From: Roseimaritima ulvae
Lineage (GTDB): Bacteria > Planctomycetota > Planctomycetia > Pirellulales > Pirellulaceae
Reading direction: 5' to 3'
Assembly: GCF_008065135.1 (NCBI RefSeq)
Contig: NZ_CP042914.1
Location: forward strand, 558,001 to 622,000
Length of the DNA: 64,000 nt
Position numbers and translations under genes: made by a program. A model generated the notes under the pieces. That model saw only the letters and a list, made by a program, of their open reading frames with translations. It did not search any database and was not told the origin of the DNA. Shown one piece after another: positions 1 to 9,672 of the stretch (position 1 is its first letter; every line of letters starts with the position of its first letter).

Positions 1-80
1 CCTGCGCCTGCGGAGCCTGTCGCACGTATTGGTTTGGGCCGAACGCTGTGAGGCTCCTGCGGCTACGGGTTAAACGAACG
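1..80 (+). repeat. partial copy of the ~177-bp repeat unit
   Basis: Begins CCTGCGCCTGCGGAGCCTGT and ends GCTCCTGCGGCTACGGGTTAAACGA-like sequence, matching the second half of the array unit at 24-25 kb with a diverged middle. It is cut by the window edge, so more of it may lie upstream. It sits just downstream of the permease stop. Confidence 0.75.
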
Positions 81-90
81 GCTCCCGCCG

Positions 91-1224
91 CTACCCGCGC
101 TGTAGCGCTGTTACCAGCGGGATTTTGGCGACTTGGATCGCCGGGGCCAGCCCCGCCACCACGCCGATTCCCAGCGAGGCGATCGCTCCCTGCACGGCCA
201 GCGACAGCGAGGGACGAAACGCGATCGTGGCGCCTTCGGCGCCGATTGCAAAACCGCCCAACGCCAGTGCCGTCAGCGCCAATCCCGTGCCCAACGTCCC
301 GCCGATCAAGCACAGCAGCGTGCTTTCGCCCAGCACCAACTTCATCGCCCCCAGCGGCCGCATGCCGATGGTTTGCAGCACGGCGTATTCTTGAATCCGA
401 TCTTGAACCGACATCACCGACGTCGTCGCCACGATCGACAACACCAAAGCCACGCAGGCAAAGCCCAGCCAATGAGCAAACCCGATCAGGTCGACCAGGT
501 CCGACAGCGTGCTGGCTTGGAAGGCTCCTTTACGACGCGTCTTGGTCGCCACCGGACCGGCTCGCAACCGTTCGTCGATCGCGGCGGCCACCCGATCGGG
601 GTCCGCGTCGCTGGACAGCAAGACTTCATGTTGGGTGACCAGTCCCGCGGCATCCAATCCACGCGTGTACTGTAAAAAATCCAAGCTGGTGTAGATGAGA
701 TTTTCTTCGGCCGGCACGGTAGATTCAAAGATGCCCGCCACGTTGACCGATAGATCGCCGATCGAAAATTGATCACCCGTGCGAATTCCGCGTCGCTGGG
801 CCACGTTGCGTCCCACGATGGCCGCGTCTGTTCGCGACTGAAACGATTGCCAGTCACCCTCGGTTAGTTTGACCGGACGCGTGTCTTGGATCTGTTCTGG
901 AGCGGCGCCGTTAAACACCACAATGTCCAGACTGGCGCGGCAATTGTTGGTCCACACCTGGATCGGCATCACATCGACGACGCCGCTGATGTCACGGATC
1001 TGCCGGGCGTAGTCCTCGGGTAGTCGGCTGCTGGAAGGGCAGAACCGATTTTCCTGAAACACGATCAGGCTGCGGTCGGCGTCGGCGCCGGAGGTCAGTC
1101 GTTCCAGCCCGCCCTGCACCGAACCCACACAGCAAAACACGAACATCGCCACCGCCGTCCCACTGACGGTCAGCAATGTCCTCGCTCGATGACGCCACAA
1201 CGTTTTTAAGACGTATTTCAGCAT
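91..1224 (-). CDS. ABC transporter permease, FtsX/MacB type
   Basis: Inner-membrane subunit of an ABC exporter, 377 aa. One N-terminal membrane segment (about residues 17-38) is followed by a periplasmic domain of roughly 200 residues and a C-terminal block of three membrane segments (about 250-370). The cytoplasmic motif [10 protein letters not shown] after the second segment is typical of FtsX-family permeases such as MacB and LolC/E. The ATG overlaps the stop of the ATPase gene by 7 nt, so the two are translationally coupled. It is the last gene of an adaptor-ATPase-permease set. The substrate cannot be read from sequence; lipids, lipoproteins, peptides or small toxic compounds are all possible for this class. 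Family assignment is secure, function is inferred. Confidence 0.9.
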   Translation of the reverse strand: MLKYVLKTLWRHRARTLLTVSGTAVAMFVFCCVGSVQGGLERLTSGADADRSLIVFQENRFCPSSSRLPEDYARQIRDISGVVDVMPIQVWTNNCRASLDIVVFNGAAPEQIQDTRPVKLTEGDWQSFQSRTDAAIVGRNVAQRRGIRTGDQFSIGDLSVNVAGIFESTVPAEENLIYTSLDFLQYTRGLDAAGLVTQHEVLLSSDADPDRVAAAIDERLRAGPVATKTRRKGAFQASTLSDLVDLIGFAHWLGFACVALVLSIVATTSVMSVQDRIQEYAVLQTIGMRPLGAMKLVLGESTLLCLIGGTLGTGLALTALALGGFAIGAEGATIAFRPSLSLAVQGAIASLGIGVVAGLAPAIQVAKIPLVTALQRG

Positions 1225-1904
1225 GTCTGGGTCGCTTCCACAAAATGGCCGTGATCGAGCAACAACTGACGGGACGCGATTTTGGCGACGTCCGTATCGT
1301 GCGTCACCATCAACATGGTGATGTTCAATTCCTTGTTCAGCCGTTGCAGTAGATCTTGAATTTGTTCGCTGGTGTCGCTGTCCAAACTGCCCGTCGGTTC
1401 GTCGGCAACCACGACCAGGGGATGAGCGACGATGGCCCGCGCGATTCCCACTCGCTGTTCTTGACCGCCCGACAACTGCCGCGGATAGTGTTCGGCGCGA
1501 TCGTTCAGACCCACCGCTTCGAGCGCCAAAGTGACCCGCTTGCGGCGCTCGGCCGCGGGCAACTTCAGCAACAGCGTTGGCAATTCGACGTTTTCATAAG
1601 CCGTCAGCACCGGGATCAGGTTGTGGGTTTGAAAAATGTAACCCAGGTTTGCCGCTCGCCAATCGGCCAGCTTACTACGTGACAACCGATTGACTTTCAC
1701 GCCGCCCACGACGATCGAGCCTTCGTCCGGTCGGTCGATGCCACTGATCACGTTCAGCAGCGTACTTTTGCCGGTACCGCTTGGCCCCATCAGCGACACA
1801 AACTCGCCTTCGGCAATGTCCAGGTCGACATTCCGCAGCGGCGTAATGGTTTCTTCACCCTTGCGGAAACTTTTGCTGACATTTCTTAATTCTACCAAAG
1901 CCAT
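1218..1904 (-). CDS. ABC transporter ATP-binding protein, LolD/MacB type
   Basis: ATPase that powers the neighbouring FtsX-type permeases, 228 aa. Walker A is GPSGTGKST, the signature is [15 protein letters not shown] (the usual Q-x-Q-R-V with Glu in the middle), Walker B is VVVADEPTG and the H-loop is MVTHD. The frame is open to 1931, but the start at 1904 has AAGGAG six bases upstream and begins [11 protein letters not shown], the normal N-terminus of the family, so the longer start is not used. It begins 23 nt after the HlyD gene and overlaps the following permease gene. Confidence 0.93.
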   Translation of the reverse strand: MALVELRNVSKSFRKGEETITPLRNVDLDIAEGEFVSLMGPSGTGKSTLLNVISGIDRPDEGSIVVGGVKVNRLSRSKLADWRAANLGYIFQTHNLIPVLTAYENVELPTLLLKLPAAERRKRVTLALEAVGLNDRAEHYPRQLSGGQEQRVGIARAIVAHPLVVVADEPTGSLDSDTSEQIQDLLQRLNKELNITMLMVTHDTDVAKIASRQLLLDHGHFVEATQTC

Positions 1905-1927
1905 CGAAGGCTCCTTGTTATCGGTTT

Positions 1928-3490
1928 TCATTCAACGCCAATCGTTTGGTCTTCGCCGCTGACAAGAACTCGCTCGTCCGGTTGGAGACCTTCCGTATTG
2001 GAAGCGATGATTTTGTCGGTGACTTGCAGACCCGCGACCACTTCGACCAACTCGCCGGCTGTCGCTTCGCCCAACGTGATCGTGGCCTTCTTGGCGCGGC
2101 CCTCCGCATCGACGATCCACACAAAACTGTCCGAATCAGTGGTCTGGATTAGCCGCTGGGGAACCAGGATGTGCTGGCGGGGCTCGGATGGATCGTCCTG
2201 ATCGGTCGGCGTCGGCGGCGCGATAAAAGTGGCCGTGACCAACATCTCGGGGCTGACCGTCGGCGGCGGGTCGAGCAATTCGACTTTGACTTCCAGGGTG
2301 TTCTTTTGGATGTTGGCGCTACTGGTGACCTGCAACACGCGGCCTTGGATGATATCGGTTGAGGACGCGGTTTTGATATGAACGGTTTGCCCCTGTCGCA
2401 CGCTGGGGACGTCTTCCAAACGAACGTCCGCGCGAACTTGCAGTCGAGCCGGGTCATACATTTGAACGACGGTGCTGGAGCTGTGTTCGCCGCTGCTCTG
2501 CAACCCCATCACGCGGCTGCCCGGCGTGGCCACCAGCCGCAGCACGCGACCGCGGATAGGAGCGCGAATCACGGTTCGCTCGAGCATCAGCTTGGCCAAG
2601 TCGACTTGCAATTGGGCTTCATCGCGAACCGCTTCGGCCGATTCCAGTTTGGCGGCGGCTTCCTGCAGTTGCCGGGTCTCTTCGACCAACAGTTTCAGTT
2701 GTTGCTGGACGCTGTTTGCCTTGTTCGTCAACGCGTCGACTTCGCGTTGCAGGTTCGCTCCACGGCTGCGCAGTTCGCGGAGGTTGGCGTCGGCGATCGC
2801 GTGTTCGCTTTCGGCTTGATCCAAAATGCGTCCGGAGATCGATGATTTGGCGGACCGTTTGCCTTGCACGTTGGCCAGCGTGAAAGCGTGCCTGGCTTCG
2901 GCGGCTTCGATTAAAAACGGTAGCTTGGTTTGTTCGGTAATGGCGGCAGCCAACAAACTGTTGGCTTCGGCCAGTTGGACTTCCAGATGCAGCGGTTGTT
3001 CGGCGCGTGTCTTTGCGGCCCGCAATTCAGCTTGAGCCCGTTTGACGTCGCCGACGCGAATCGCGAGTGTGGCTTCGGCTTGACGGACCGCCAGTTCCGC
3101 ATCGGCGGCGATCAGTTTGGCGATCGGTTCGCCTTTGTGGACTTGCTGGCCTTCCACGACCAGCAACTCTTCAATCACGCCCGGCGCCAGGGCGGCGACG
3201 TTGATAGGTGTGGGCCGCGGTTCAATCCATCCAGCGGCCTGGAATTGAGGCGTCCCCGAGGGCTGCACGATCGCAGCGCGTGAAAGCACTACCGGAACGA
3301 CCGTCACCCAGCGGCGAGGCAGCCACTGGGTGCCGGCTGCCGTGACCAGTAAACCGCAAAACCCCAGCAGGATCAGGCTCGGCAGAGCATAACGAAACAG
3401 CCACCGCCGCCGCCGTGATCGAGGGTTCACGGCAGCGGTAGGCGTACGTTCGATAGCCAACTGGCTGAGATCGATTTGCGGTTCAGGCAT
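1928..3490 (-). CDS. HlyD/MacA-family periplasmic adaptor
   Basis: Membrane-fusion protein linking an inner-membrane ABC pump to the outer membrane, 520 aa. A single membrane anchor lies at about residues 29-50. The first lipoyl half ([20 protein letters not shown]) precedes a long Ala/Glu/Leu-rich coiled-coil hairpin (about 130-300). The second lipoyl half has [11 protein letters not shown] followed by the beta-barrel domain. The acidic or polar N-terminus before the anchor is cytoplasmic. Order adaptor-ATPase-permease resembles DevBCA and MacAB systems; no TolC gene lies in the window. It starts 15 nt after the lipoprotein stop with no clear Shine-Dalgarno, suggesting coupling. The family is clear; the cargo is unknown. 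Confidence 0.9.
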   Translation of the reverse strand: MPEPQIDLSQLAIERTPTAAVNPRSRRRRWLFRYALPSLILLGFCGLLVTAAGTQWLPRRWVTVVPVVLSRAAIVQPSGTPQFQAAGWIEPRPTPINVAALAPGVIEELLVVEGQQVHKGEPIAKLIAADAELAVRQAEATLAIRVGDVKRAQAELRAAKTRAEQPLHLEVQLAEANSLLAAAITEQTKLPFLIEAAEARHAFTLANVQGKRSAKSSISGRILDQAESEHAIADANLRELRSRGANLQREVDALTNKANSVQQQLKLLVEETRQLQEAAAKLESAEAVRDEAQLQVDLAKLMLERTVIRAPIRGRVLRLVATPGSRVMGLQSSGEHSSSTVVQMYDPARLQVRADVRLEDVPSVRQGQTVHIKTASSTDIIQGRVLQVTSSANIQKNTLEVKVELLDPPPTVSPEMLVTATFIAPPTPTDQDDPSEPRQHILVPQRLIQTTDSDSFVWIVDAEGRAKKATITLGEATAGELVEVVAGLQVTDKIIASNTEGLQPDERVLVSGEDQTIGVE

Positions 3491-3505
3491 CGTTTCGGTT
3501 ACAGC

Positions 3506-4039
3506 TCAACCAGCGGGACGGACATAGACTTTTTTCGCCAGCACGGACAGGTTGCCCTGATCGTCGCGCTGCGCAGTGCCCTCAACGACCACCGTCGACA
3601 GCTCTTTAACCTTCAGCAATTCCCGGGCGTCGGTAGCGACCGGTTTGCCTTCGGCGTCGACCACTTTGACCGTGGCGATGTTGTCTTTCACCGCTTCGGT
3701 TTCGCAGCAATAGTCCCAGGGTGTCGCGCAGCCTTCGTCGGCGGCACAGTACGGGACTTTGGGGTCCACGATGGTAAACGCGGCCAGACCGTCCACGAAG
3801 GGTTTCGTGGAGCCACCGACGATGCCCACCAACGTGACGGCTTGATCGTTTTCGGAGTCTTGCCGAGCCTGTCCGACGCCCACGGCGCCGGCCGGTTCGC
3901 TATCCACAAGGTACTCCGAGCCAGCCGCCGCGGGGGCCGCGGAATCGGTATCGGGCGTGGTCGCGACTTCGGCCGGACGGCAACCGACGGCCAAGGCGAT
4001 CGAAGCCACCAAGGCAACGTTCATTAACTTCATCATCAT
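3506..4039 (-). CDS. predicted lipoprotein in ABC exporter operon
   Basis: Small exported protein of unknown function, about 177 aa. The frame is open to 4207, but the start at 4039 (first of three ATG codons) has GGAG seven bases upstream and gives a normal lipoprotein signal, [20 protein letters not shown], with Cys at residue 20. The mature part has a low-complexity Ala/Asp linker, then a domain with Cys residues in the pattern C-x5-C-x6-CC (about residues 100-120) followed by a beta-rich segment ending in KVYVRPAG. The Cys cluster could bind metal or form disulfides; this is inference. The sequence upstream of 4039 is a diverged copy of the dispersed ~180-bp repeat and not coding. Confidence 0.75.
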   Translation of the reverse strand: MMMKLMNVALVASIALAVGCRPAEVATTPDTDSAAPAAAGSEYLVDSEPAGAVGVGQARQDSENDQAVTLVGIVGGSTKPFVDGLAAFTIVDPKVPYCAADEGCATPWDYCCETEAVKDNIATVKVVDAEGKPVATDARELLKVKELSTVVVEGTAQRDDQGNLSVLAKKVYVRPAG

Positions 4040-4081
4040 CAGACTTCTCCAAAGGTAAGGAAAGGAAACAGTAGGTCTACT

Positions 4082-4269
4082 TCGTTTAACCCGTAGCCGC
4101 AGGAGCCTCGCTATGCTCAGCCCCGACCATCCGTCGCGCAGGCTCCGCAGGCGTAGGTGTTGTCCGCCGATCCGTGTGGAGCAACGTGAACAGGTTGTGC
4201 GTATCAAGTGTCATGGCAATGTTCCAAGGCGGCACGCGCCGGCGTCTCCTGCGGCTACGGGTTAAACGA
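4082..4269 (-). repeat. diverged full copy of the ~177-bp repeat unit
   Basis: Read on the minus strand this stretch follows the array unit at 24.0-25.2 kb in order: TCGTTTAACCCGTAGCCGCAG arm at one end, a GTATCA/GTTC/TTGC middle, GGCGGACAACGCCTACGCC, GGAGCCTG, and the CTGCGGCTACGGGTTAAACG arm. It sits between the second permease and the lipoprotein of the exporter operon. Identity is high in the terminal arms and weaker in the middle. Confidence 0.75.
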
Positions 4270-4276
4270 TTGCATC

Positions 4277-5431
4277 TCATATGGCTTTTAAACTTTCGGC
4301 GACTGGCGCACGTAGGGCTTTGATCGCCGGCGGCAGGGCGCCCAGGACGCCCAGCGAGAGGCCCACGCCGCAGCCGATCAAAATCGCTATGCCGTCGATT
4401 CGCAGCGTGAAGGCGCCCATCGTGAACCGCACGGCAACGCCGTTTAACAGCGCCAGTGCGATCACGCCCGAAATCAGTGACCCGGTGGCCGACAACAGCA
4501 TGCCCTCTTGAATCACACTCAACAAAATCGCTCGACGTCGAAAACCGATCGTTTGCAGGGTGGCGATTTCGCGAACGCGACCGGCCACCGCGCCATACAT
4601 CATGTTCAATCCCGCAAACACGCCGGCTCCGGATACCAACAGCACCACAAACCAGGCCAGCCAGCGAACCGGTTTGTAGTGTTGCTGCAGGGATTCGTAA
4701 TACGTTTTCTCACCGACCGCTTGCAGTTCCAAATCCGTGCGTTCTTTGCAGAACAATTGCACTTCGGCCGGTGAAGCGTCGGGCGCCAGCAGCAATGCCA
4801 CCACGCTCAGGTCTTGGCGTTTGGTCGCCGTTTGAAATTCGCTTAGATTGCACCACAGTTCGGATTCATGGGTGTTGCCGTCGGCGGCGAAGTGGCCGGC
4901 GATACGCCATGATTGGCCTTCGAAATCGACTGTGTTTCCCAACGCCATGGTGGCTGGGTCGACGCCCAATTTGGCGGCTGCCAATTGACCCACCATGACT
5001 TCTCCGGGACCGGGCCACGCGCCGGCGATGATCCGTACCGAGCGACGCACCAGGGGGGCGGTCTGCGTCACGCCGCGGACCAATCCAAAGCCGCCCGCAT
5101 CGCTGCCTTGAGATACTCGCGTGCCCAAGTAAAGCTCGGGAGAAACGTGAGCGGTGCCAAATCGCTGGAACGTGCCGTCCAAACTGGCCGACAGCAAGGC
5201 CGCGGTCTGCCCGGCAATCGATGAGTTTTCAATGTTCTGTTCCGCGTTGACCGAATAGATCAAGACCACGTCGGGGTCGCCGCTGACGGCCAACGAACGT
5301 TCTAAACCGCGAATAAATCCGACCACTACAAACACCAGCATCACCACGGTTGCCAACGCGATCAGGGTGAGCAAGGTGCGCAGCGGTCGCCGGGCAAGAT
5401 TGCGAACACCGTATTCCCAGGGAAGTAGCAT
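4277..5431 (-). CDS. ABC transporter permease, FtsX/MacB type (second)
   Basis: Second FtsX-type permease of the exporter, 384 aa from the ATG at 5431. The frame is open to 5524, but that extension is encoded by an inverted repeat and the start [22 protein letters not shown] matches the usual amphipathic N-terminus before the first membrane helix. A large periplasmic domain follows, then three C-terminal helices with the motif [16 protein letters not shown]. It is paralogous to the permease at 91-1224, so the pump is likely a heterodimer served by one ATPase, as in LolCDE. It is separated from the lipoprotein gene by a repeat of about 190 bp, so transcription may or may not be continuous. No good Shine-Dalgarno is visible. 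Confidence 0.88.
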   Translation of the reverse strand: MLLPWEYGVRNLARRPLRTLLTLIALATVVMLVFVVVGFIRGLERSLAVSGDPDVVLIYSVNAEQNIENSSIAGQTAALLSASLDGTFQRFGTAHVSPELYLGTRVSQGSDAGGFGLVRGVTQTAPLVRRSVRIIAGAWPGPGEVMVGQLAAAKLGVDPATMALGNTVDFEGQSWRIAGHFAADGNTHESELWCNLSEFQTATKRQDLSVVALLLAPDASPAEVQLFCKERTDLELQAVGEKTYYESLQQHYKPVRWLAWFVVLLVSGAGVFAGLNMMYGAVAGRVREIATLQTIGFRRRAILLSVIQEGMLLSATGSLISGVIALALLNGVAVRFTMGAFTLRIDGIAILIGCGVGLSLGVLGALPPAIKALRAPVAESLKAI

Positions 5432-5447
5432 TAAAGTGCAGCCAAAA

Positions 5448-5583
5448 GGTACGTCAGCCTTTCCAGGCTGACGGGGGTTGGTAGCCGAAGTCGCCAGACT
5501 TTGGAAATGCGGTCGGGCGTCCAAACTCTGGCGAGTTCGGCTACGGGGGACGGGCCGTGTCAGGCTGGAAAGCCTGACGTACC
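5448..5583. repeat. nested inverted repeat (GTACGTCAGGC / GTAGCCGAAGTCGCCAGA)
   Basis: Outer arms 5448-5472 and 5559-5583 (GGTACGTCAG...) match at about 23 of 25 bases, and each arm is itself a small palindrome around TTTCCA. Inner arms 5481-5505 and 5520-5544 (GTAGCCGAAGTCGCCAGA...) also match at about 23 of 25. The inner arm recurs exactly at 31934-31958. It lies between the Cys-rich gene and the second permease. Confidence 0.85.
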
Positions 5584-5588
5584 GGTTG

Positions 5589-6050
5589 CTAGATCAGCAA
5601 AGAATGCTGCGAGAGGCGCGCAGCGCGTCCGTTTAGAAATCGCCCGCCGTGGGGCATTAGTTGGTCCCGTTGGCGGCGCTGCACCATCGAGACCGTTGGC
5701 TGGTAGGGAACTGCTGCGCCGATGAAGACGGCCAGCACATCAGGGCTTGAAGCGTCGAGCGAATCATGAAGCTCTACTACAGCGCCTTCGCAGATGCAGC
5801 CCGAGCAATCGCAGTCACCATCGGGGCATTGTTTACCGTCGGGGGATTGTTCGGATTGCCAATCCGCTACGGACTGACTCTGCGAATGACAGCAACCGCA
5901 ACCATCCACGGCGACGACCACAGCGTTTTCGCTGTCGGCGGCGTAGGCGTGCAACTGGCAGCGCAGCGGGCAAACCAGCAACGAAGTGGTAATCAGGAGG
6001 GCCATCGCAAATCGGAACATACTGTTACGATAGACACGGCCCCGGGGCAT
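5589..6050 (-). CDS. Cys-rich secreted protein, unknown function
   Basis: Exported protein of 153 aa from the ATG at 6050, which has AGGT seven bases upstream; an ATG at 6020 is the alternative. A signal peptide ([26 protein letters not shown]) is followed by two Cys clusters, CGCCH and [13 protein letters not shown], in a short acidic region. The C-terminus is basic and polar. Ten or so Cys residues in under 60 positions suggest metal binding or multiple disulfides. It lies upstream of the ABC exporter genes on the same strand, separated by an inverted repeat; a role in metal handling with that exporter is conceivable but unproven. I do not recognise a family. Confidence 0.65.
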   Translation of the reverse strand: MPRGRVYRNSMFRFAMALLITTSLLVCPLRCQLHAYAADSENAVVVAVDGCGCCHSQSQSVADWQSEQSPDGKQCPDGDCDCSGCICEGAVVELHDSLDASSPDVLAVFIGAAVPYQPTVSMVQRRQRDQLMPHGGRFLNGRAARLSQHSLLI

Positions 6051-6187
6051 CGTCAACCTAAAAGTGGCGGGTGTGCTGCGGTGAAACCCGGCGGCGAGCG
6101 GCCGGTTCGGCGTACAATGAATATTGCGTTTCGCTACGATTGCCTGCGTGTTTTTCGGAAATTACTGTGTCGCCAGCTGATTCGACC

Positions 6188-7213
6188 ATGCCTGCGGGCT
6201 CGCTACCATTTGAATCGACGCCCCGCCGGGCGGTGCCGGCGTGGGTGATGTCGGTGGTGTTGCACGTGATCCTAATGACCTCCGCCGGGTTGATGCTGGC
6301 GGCACGCGAGAGGGGAACGGAGCAGGCGCCGGATCGCCCTGTGGGGATCGCCATCGTGCAAGCGATGCCGGATCGCAACGAATACAAAATTCAGCCGGAC
6401 CTGCAGGAACGCGAAGCCGTCGAGGGCGAGGCCAACGATTCCGCGGTCGCCGCGATGGCCGCCGCCGCGCCGCCGGCCGGGCTGAACGCCCCGCTGGACT
6501 TGCAGGGCGTGTTGGCGGAACTGAGCGCCACGCCGATGCCCGGTTCGACCGGCACCACCGGCGATGCCATGCAAGCCAGCGACTCGACACGTCCCGGCAC
6601 CGGTCCCCTGGGCGACGGCGGCTCCAAGCCGACGACGACGATGGTGTTTGGCGTGTCCGGCACCGGTTCGCGGTTCGTGTACGTGTTCGACCGCAGCGAC
6701 AGCATGAACGGGCACGGCGGTCGGCCGCTGCAAGCCGCCAAGATCGAGCTGATCAAAAGCCTCCGCAGCCTGACCGAACAGCAGAGTTTCCAAATCGTGT
6801 TCTACAACAATCGAGCTCAGCCCTTTGTGCCGGCGGGAAGCACCGCGCAGATGCTCACGGGCGGCGAAGCGATGCGGTTTCGGGCCGAACAGTATGTACG
6901 CAACATGACGGCCTTCGGCGGCACCGAACACGAGGGAGCGATCAAGATGGCGCTGCGGATGCATCCCGACGTGATCTTCTTCCTCACCGACGCCCGCATT
7001 CCTCGACTGACCGGCCGACAGTTGCGAGAGATTCGGGCCCGTGCCGAACGCGCCGGCACGACGATTCACGCTATTGAATTCGGCGCCGACGGCGTCTCGC
7101 CAGCCGACAGTTTTTTACGGCAGCTGGCGACTGATAACGGTGGGCAGTATCGCTACTTGGATGTCCGCGAGTTCCAAGCCGATGGTGACTGGGACGCAGG
7201 AGACGAAGAATGA
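6188..7213 (+). CDS. membrane-anchored VWA-domain protein
   Basis: Protein of 341 aa from the ATG at 6188; the open frame extends to 6071 but the added residues are not convincing. One membrane segment (VPAWVMSVVLHVILMTSAGLM) sits near the N-terminus, then a low-complexity linker, then a von Willebrand A fold from about residue 155. The metal-binding MIDAS motif D-R-S-D-S is at about residues 168-172, with the conserved T (FGGTEHEGA) and FFLTDA later. It therefore probably sits in the inner membrane with the VWA domain outside and binds a partner through a divalent cation. Its stop overlaps the start of the next gene (ATGA), so the two are a coupled pair. Confidence 0.85.
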   Translation: MPAGSLPFESTPRRAVPAWVMSVVLHVILMTSAGLMLAARERGTEQAPDRPVGIAIVQAMPDRNEYKIQPDLQEREAVEGEANDSAVAAMAAAAPPAGLNAPLDLQGVLAELSATPMPGSTGTTGDAMQASDSTRPGTGPLGDGGSKPTTTMVFGVSGTGSRFVYVFDRSDSMNGHGGRPLQAAKIELIKSLRSLTEQQSFQIVFYNNRAQPFVPAGSTAQMLTGGEAMRFRAEQYVRNMTAFGGTEHEGAIKMALRMHPDVIFFLTDARIPRLTGRQLREIRARAERAGTTIHAIEFGADGVSPADSFLRQLATDNGGQYRYLDVREFQADGDWDAGDEE

Positions 7214-8364
7214 AAGGATCGGGAATGCCCCCGTGCGCGACGCCCCTTCCCGTAGCTACGCTCGCCAGAGCGTGGGGACCGCGCCTATCCCACCGTCTGG
7301 CGACGGTAGCTACGTTCTATGGCGCTACGTTCTTTGGCGTTGCGTTCTTTGGCGTTGCGTTTCGTGGCGTTGCGTTTCGTGGCGTTGCGTTTCGTGGCGT
7401 TGCGTTTTTCAGCGTTACGCTGCTCGCTCTTCTATCCTCGCTCCACTTGTCAGCCGCCGAAGCCGATCGTGTCGCTTACCTGCCCGTTAGCAGCGACCGG
7501 CAGCAGGACACTTGGTTAGCGCAGCCGCTGCTAAAACTCTCCGGAGCCATCGAATCGTTCGACGCAGAGCAATTGGAAATCACTGTCAGCGGCGAAACCC
7601 AGCCCACTCGCATCCGCACCGAACGCATCGTCTGGGTCCAACCCGGCTGGGAAGACGAAGACGCTCGCGCTGGGATGCAGGCCTATCAGGCGGGCGACTG
7701 GCCGCAAGCGATCGCCCGGATGTTGGCGGCCTTAAAACGGCGGCCCGCGGTGTGGCGACAGGAATGGCTCTCGGTGAAATTGGCCAATGCGGCCTTCGAA
7801 GCCGGACGTTATCCCGCCGCCTTCGAATTGATTGCTCAACTGGACCGCAAGCCGCTGCCACTGCCGATGATCGGACAACTGCCGATCGTGTGGTCGGGAC
7901 GGACCACCGACGCGGGCTTGATCGCCGCAGCCAAAGTCAAGTTAAACGCCGCGGAGCCATTAGCACGCTTGGCTGCGGCCAGCGTGTTGCTGACGACCAC
8001 GGAAGCGACCACCGCACAACGTGTGCTGGAAGCCTTGGCCACCGATGCGGAGCGTCCTCTGGTTGCCAAACTGGCCGACGCTCAATTGTGGCGGCAGGCG
8101 ACGCCGGTGGAAACGGCACGCAGCGTCCAACGCTGGCAAGCCAAGACCGATGCCCTGCCCCCGGCGCTCATCCACGGACCCATGGCGGCGATCGCCGAAC
8201 GCTTGCAAGCGGCCGGGGAAGCCGAGCAAGCCGTGGAGTTATGGTTGGCCGTCGCGCTGCTGTCGCCCGACCCGGCCAGCCCTCAAGCCCGCCGCGCCAA
8301 ACAAGCCGCCCAGCAACTGCTGCGGACGCTCGGTCGAGATCCCGACGCCGACCGGCTGAAGTGA
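7210..8364 (+). CDS. secreted helical-repeat protein with repeat-derived N-terminus
   Basis: Protein of 384 aa starting at the ATG that overlaps the VWA gene stop. Residues 13-35 are encoded by an inverted repeat of a dispersed intergenic family (7252-7313), and residues 36-70 by seven 15-bp units (7315-7419) that give pentapeptides FYGAT, FFGVA x2, FRGVA x3, FFSVT. A typical hydrophobic export signal ending LSAAEA follows directly. The mature part has a short beta region and then TPR-like helices (AYQAGDWPQAIARML, AFEAGRYPAAFELI). If the true start lies inside the repeats the first 60 residues would not be translated, but no alternative start has a better ribosome site. Function unknown; coupling suggests it works with the VWA protein. 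Confidence 0.7.
   Translation: MKGSGMPPCATPLPVATLARAWGPRLSHRLATVATFYGATFFGVAFFGVAFRGVAFRGVAFRGVAFFSVTLLALLSSLHLSAAEADRVAYLPVSSDRQQDTWLAQPLLKLSGAIESFDAEQLEITVSGETQPTRIRTERIVWVQPGWEDEDARAGMQAYQAGDWPQAIARMLAALKRRPAVWRQEWLSVKLANAAFEAGRYPAAFELIAQLDRKPLPLPMIGQLPIVWSGRTTDAGLIAAAKVKLNAAEPLARLAAASVLLTTTEATTAQRVLEALATDAERPLVAKLADAQLWRQATPVETARSVQRWQAKTDALPPALIHGPMAAIAERLQAAGEAEQAVELWLAVALLSPDPASPQARRAKQAAQQLLRTLGRDPDADRLK
7252..7419 (+). repeat. dispersed inverted repeat plus 15-bp tandem repeats inside a CDS
   Basis: 7252-7276 and 7289-7313 form an inverted repeat (GTAGCTACGCTCGCCAGAG and its partner, about 21 of 25 matching), the same class as the elements at 5481-5544 and 26837-26860. It is followed without a gap by seven 15-bp units of the type TTTCGTGGCGTTGCG at 7315-7419. 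All of it is open in the frame of the gene at 7210. Confidence 0.85.
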
Positions 8365-8476
8365 AGGACGACGCGGCAAAATTTTGACCAATCGGCGGAC
8401 AAACAATTAGGATGCCGGTAGCTGCGGAAAATGCTTCTGCGCACCATCAACCTCTTCTGACGCAACAAGGTGCACC

Positions 8477-8881
8477 ATGTTTCGAACACTGATTCTGGGA
8501 TTGCTGCTCGTATCTACCACCTCTACCGCCACGTTATCCTATGCGGATGAACACCAGTCGGATTCGGCCACGGCAAGCCATGCCGACTATTCAACGTTGC
8601 AATTCTATTTCCCGCCAACGATTGCAAATGGTGCACCTGGACAAGCGAAGTTTGCGCCCGAGGTCGCACGGGTTTACATCGATAATAGCTACGTCGGTGA
8701 CCTGGTCGTCAATTTGCATGGGCATGATCCCTCGCTACGCGTTGCCAGTGGCGAGCACGCGATTCGCGTGGAGATGTCGAATCAGCGAAAGTTTGATACC
8801 AAGATAATGATTCTCGGTCGGGGCTCTACGCAATTGTTAGTCGTTGATTTCAACGCCAAGTCTCCTGGCGACCAGCACTGA
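8477..8881 (+). CDS. small secreted protein with PEGA-like domain
   Basis: Exported protein of 134 aa with AAGG nine bases before the ATG. The signal peptide is MFRTLILGLLLVSTTSTATLSYA. Residues about 60-125 contain VARVYIDNSYVGDLVVN and LRVASGEHAIRVEM, the pattern of a PEGA-type surface beta domain (a small beta-sandwich in which glycine-rich turns carry G-x-H-x-I-x-V). Domain assignment is by eye. Function is unknown; such domains often occur on cell-surface proteins. Confidence 0.7.
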   Translation: MFRTLILGLLLVSTTSTATLSYADEHQSDSATASHADYSTLQFYFPPTIANGAPGQAKFAPEVARVYIDNSYVGDLVVNLHGHDPSLRVASGEHAIRVEMSNQRKFDTKIMILGRGSTQLLVVDFNAKSPGDQH

Positions 8882-8974
8882 CGGTACCGAGGGGCCGTCG
8901 CGGTGAACCATCGGTTGGGTGTCTTCCATGTGGCTATAATTGCCACGTGTATTACCCCAATGGTTCTATCTTCC

Positions 8975-9550
8975 ATGCCCGAACGAAACCCGTATCAACC
9001 GACGTCCCAGATTGACAGGGCTTTGCGGCGTGGGATCCGTGGACGCATCGCGCTGGCGATCTACTCGGCGGCAGCGTTCGGCTTCGCGGCATTCATGATC
9101 GGTGGGTTTCTCTTCCTGGATGATCAAGGATTGTTCTTCAGCCCTGGTCTGAATCAAGACGTAGTCACCATCGCGGTGTTCGTCGTGGCTTTGGCGTGTG
9201 GTGGATGTGGGGCGATGCTCTGTGCTCAAGTCCTTCGCTATCAGCTTGCGTCAAGGATAGCCGTATTCGCCGTTGCAAATGCCTTCATTGCCTTCGTGTG
9301 GGGTGCCGCGTTTATGGCCTTGGGTTTCTTGGGTGGCGTCTATTTTCAGATTTTTCCGCGCGCTTCGGATTCGCTCGTCCCCGCGCATTACATGTTGTTG
9401 GCGTTTACAGTTCTCGCCGGTGTGTTTGGGATCGGGGCAGTTGTGAAAGAGATTCACGATGAGCGGCTGCTGTTGGCGATGTTTCTTGGAATTGCGACGT
9501 TGCTGTGTCTTCTTTTGATGGCTCCCTTCCTGCTGTTGCTAAACCGCTAA
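8975..9550 (+). CDS. four-TM membrane protein, unknown function
   Basis: Integral membrane protein of 191 aa. The ATG at 8975 gives MPERNPYQPT, an N-terminal Asn-Pro-Tyr pattern that I associate with many planctomycete membrane proteins; the frame is open to 8903 but the extension looks non-coding. Four hydrophobic segments are visible (about residues 27-48, 60-85, 92-118 and 135-190, the last probably two helices). No catalytic motif is recognised. Confidence 0.65.
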   Translation: MPERNPYQPTSQIDRALRRGIRGRIALAIYSAAAFGFAAFMIGGFLFLDDQGLFFSPGLNQDVVTIAVFVVALACGGCGAMLCAQVLRYQLASRIAVFAVANAFIAFVWGAAFMALGFLGGVYFQIFPRASDSLVPAHYMLLAFTVLAGVFGIGAVVKEIHDERLLLAMFLGIATLLCLLLMAPFLLLLNR

Positions 9551-9672
9551 CCCTTCGCGGTACGGCTCAAGCTTCGCGAGCATCGCATGCCTTTAAATCG
9601 ATCCTTTTGTGCCACAACTTTGTGCCACCTGTTTGGTAATTGAGTTTTTATAGCTGAAGGGGTTCCGAAACG

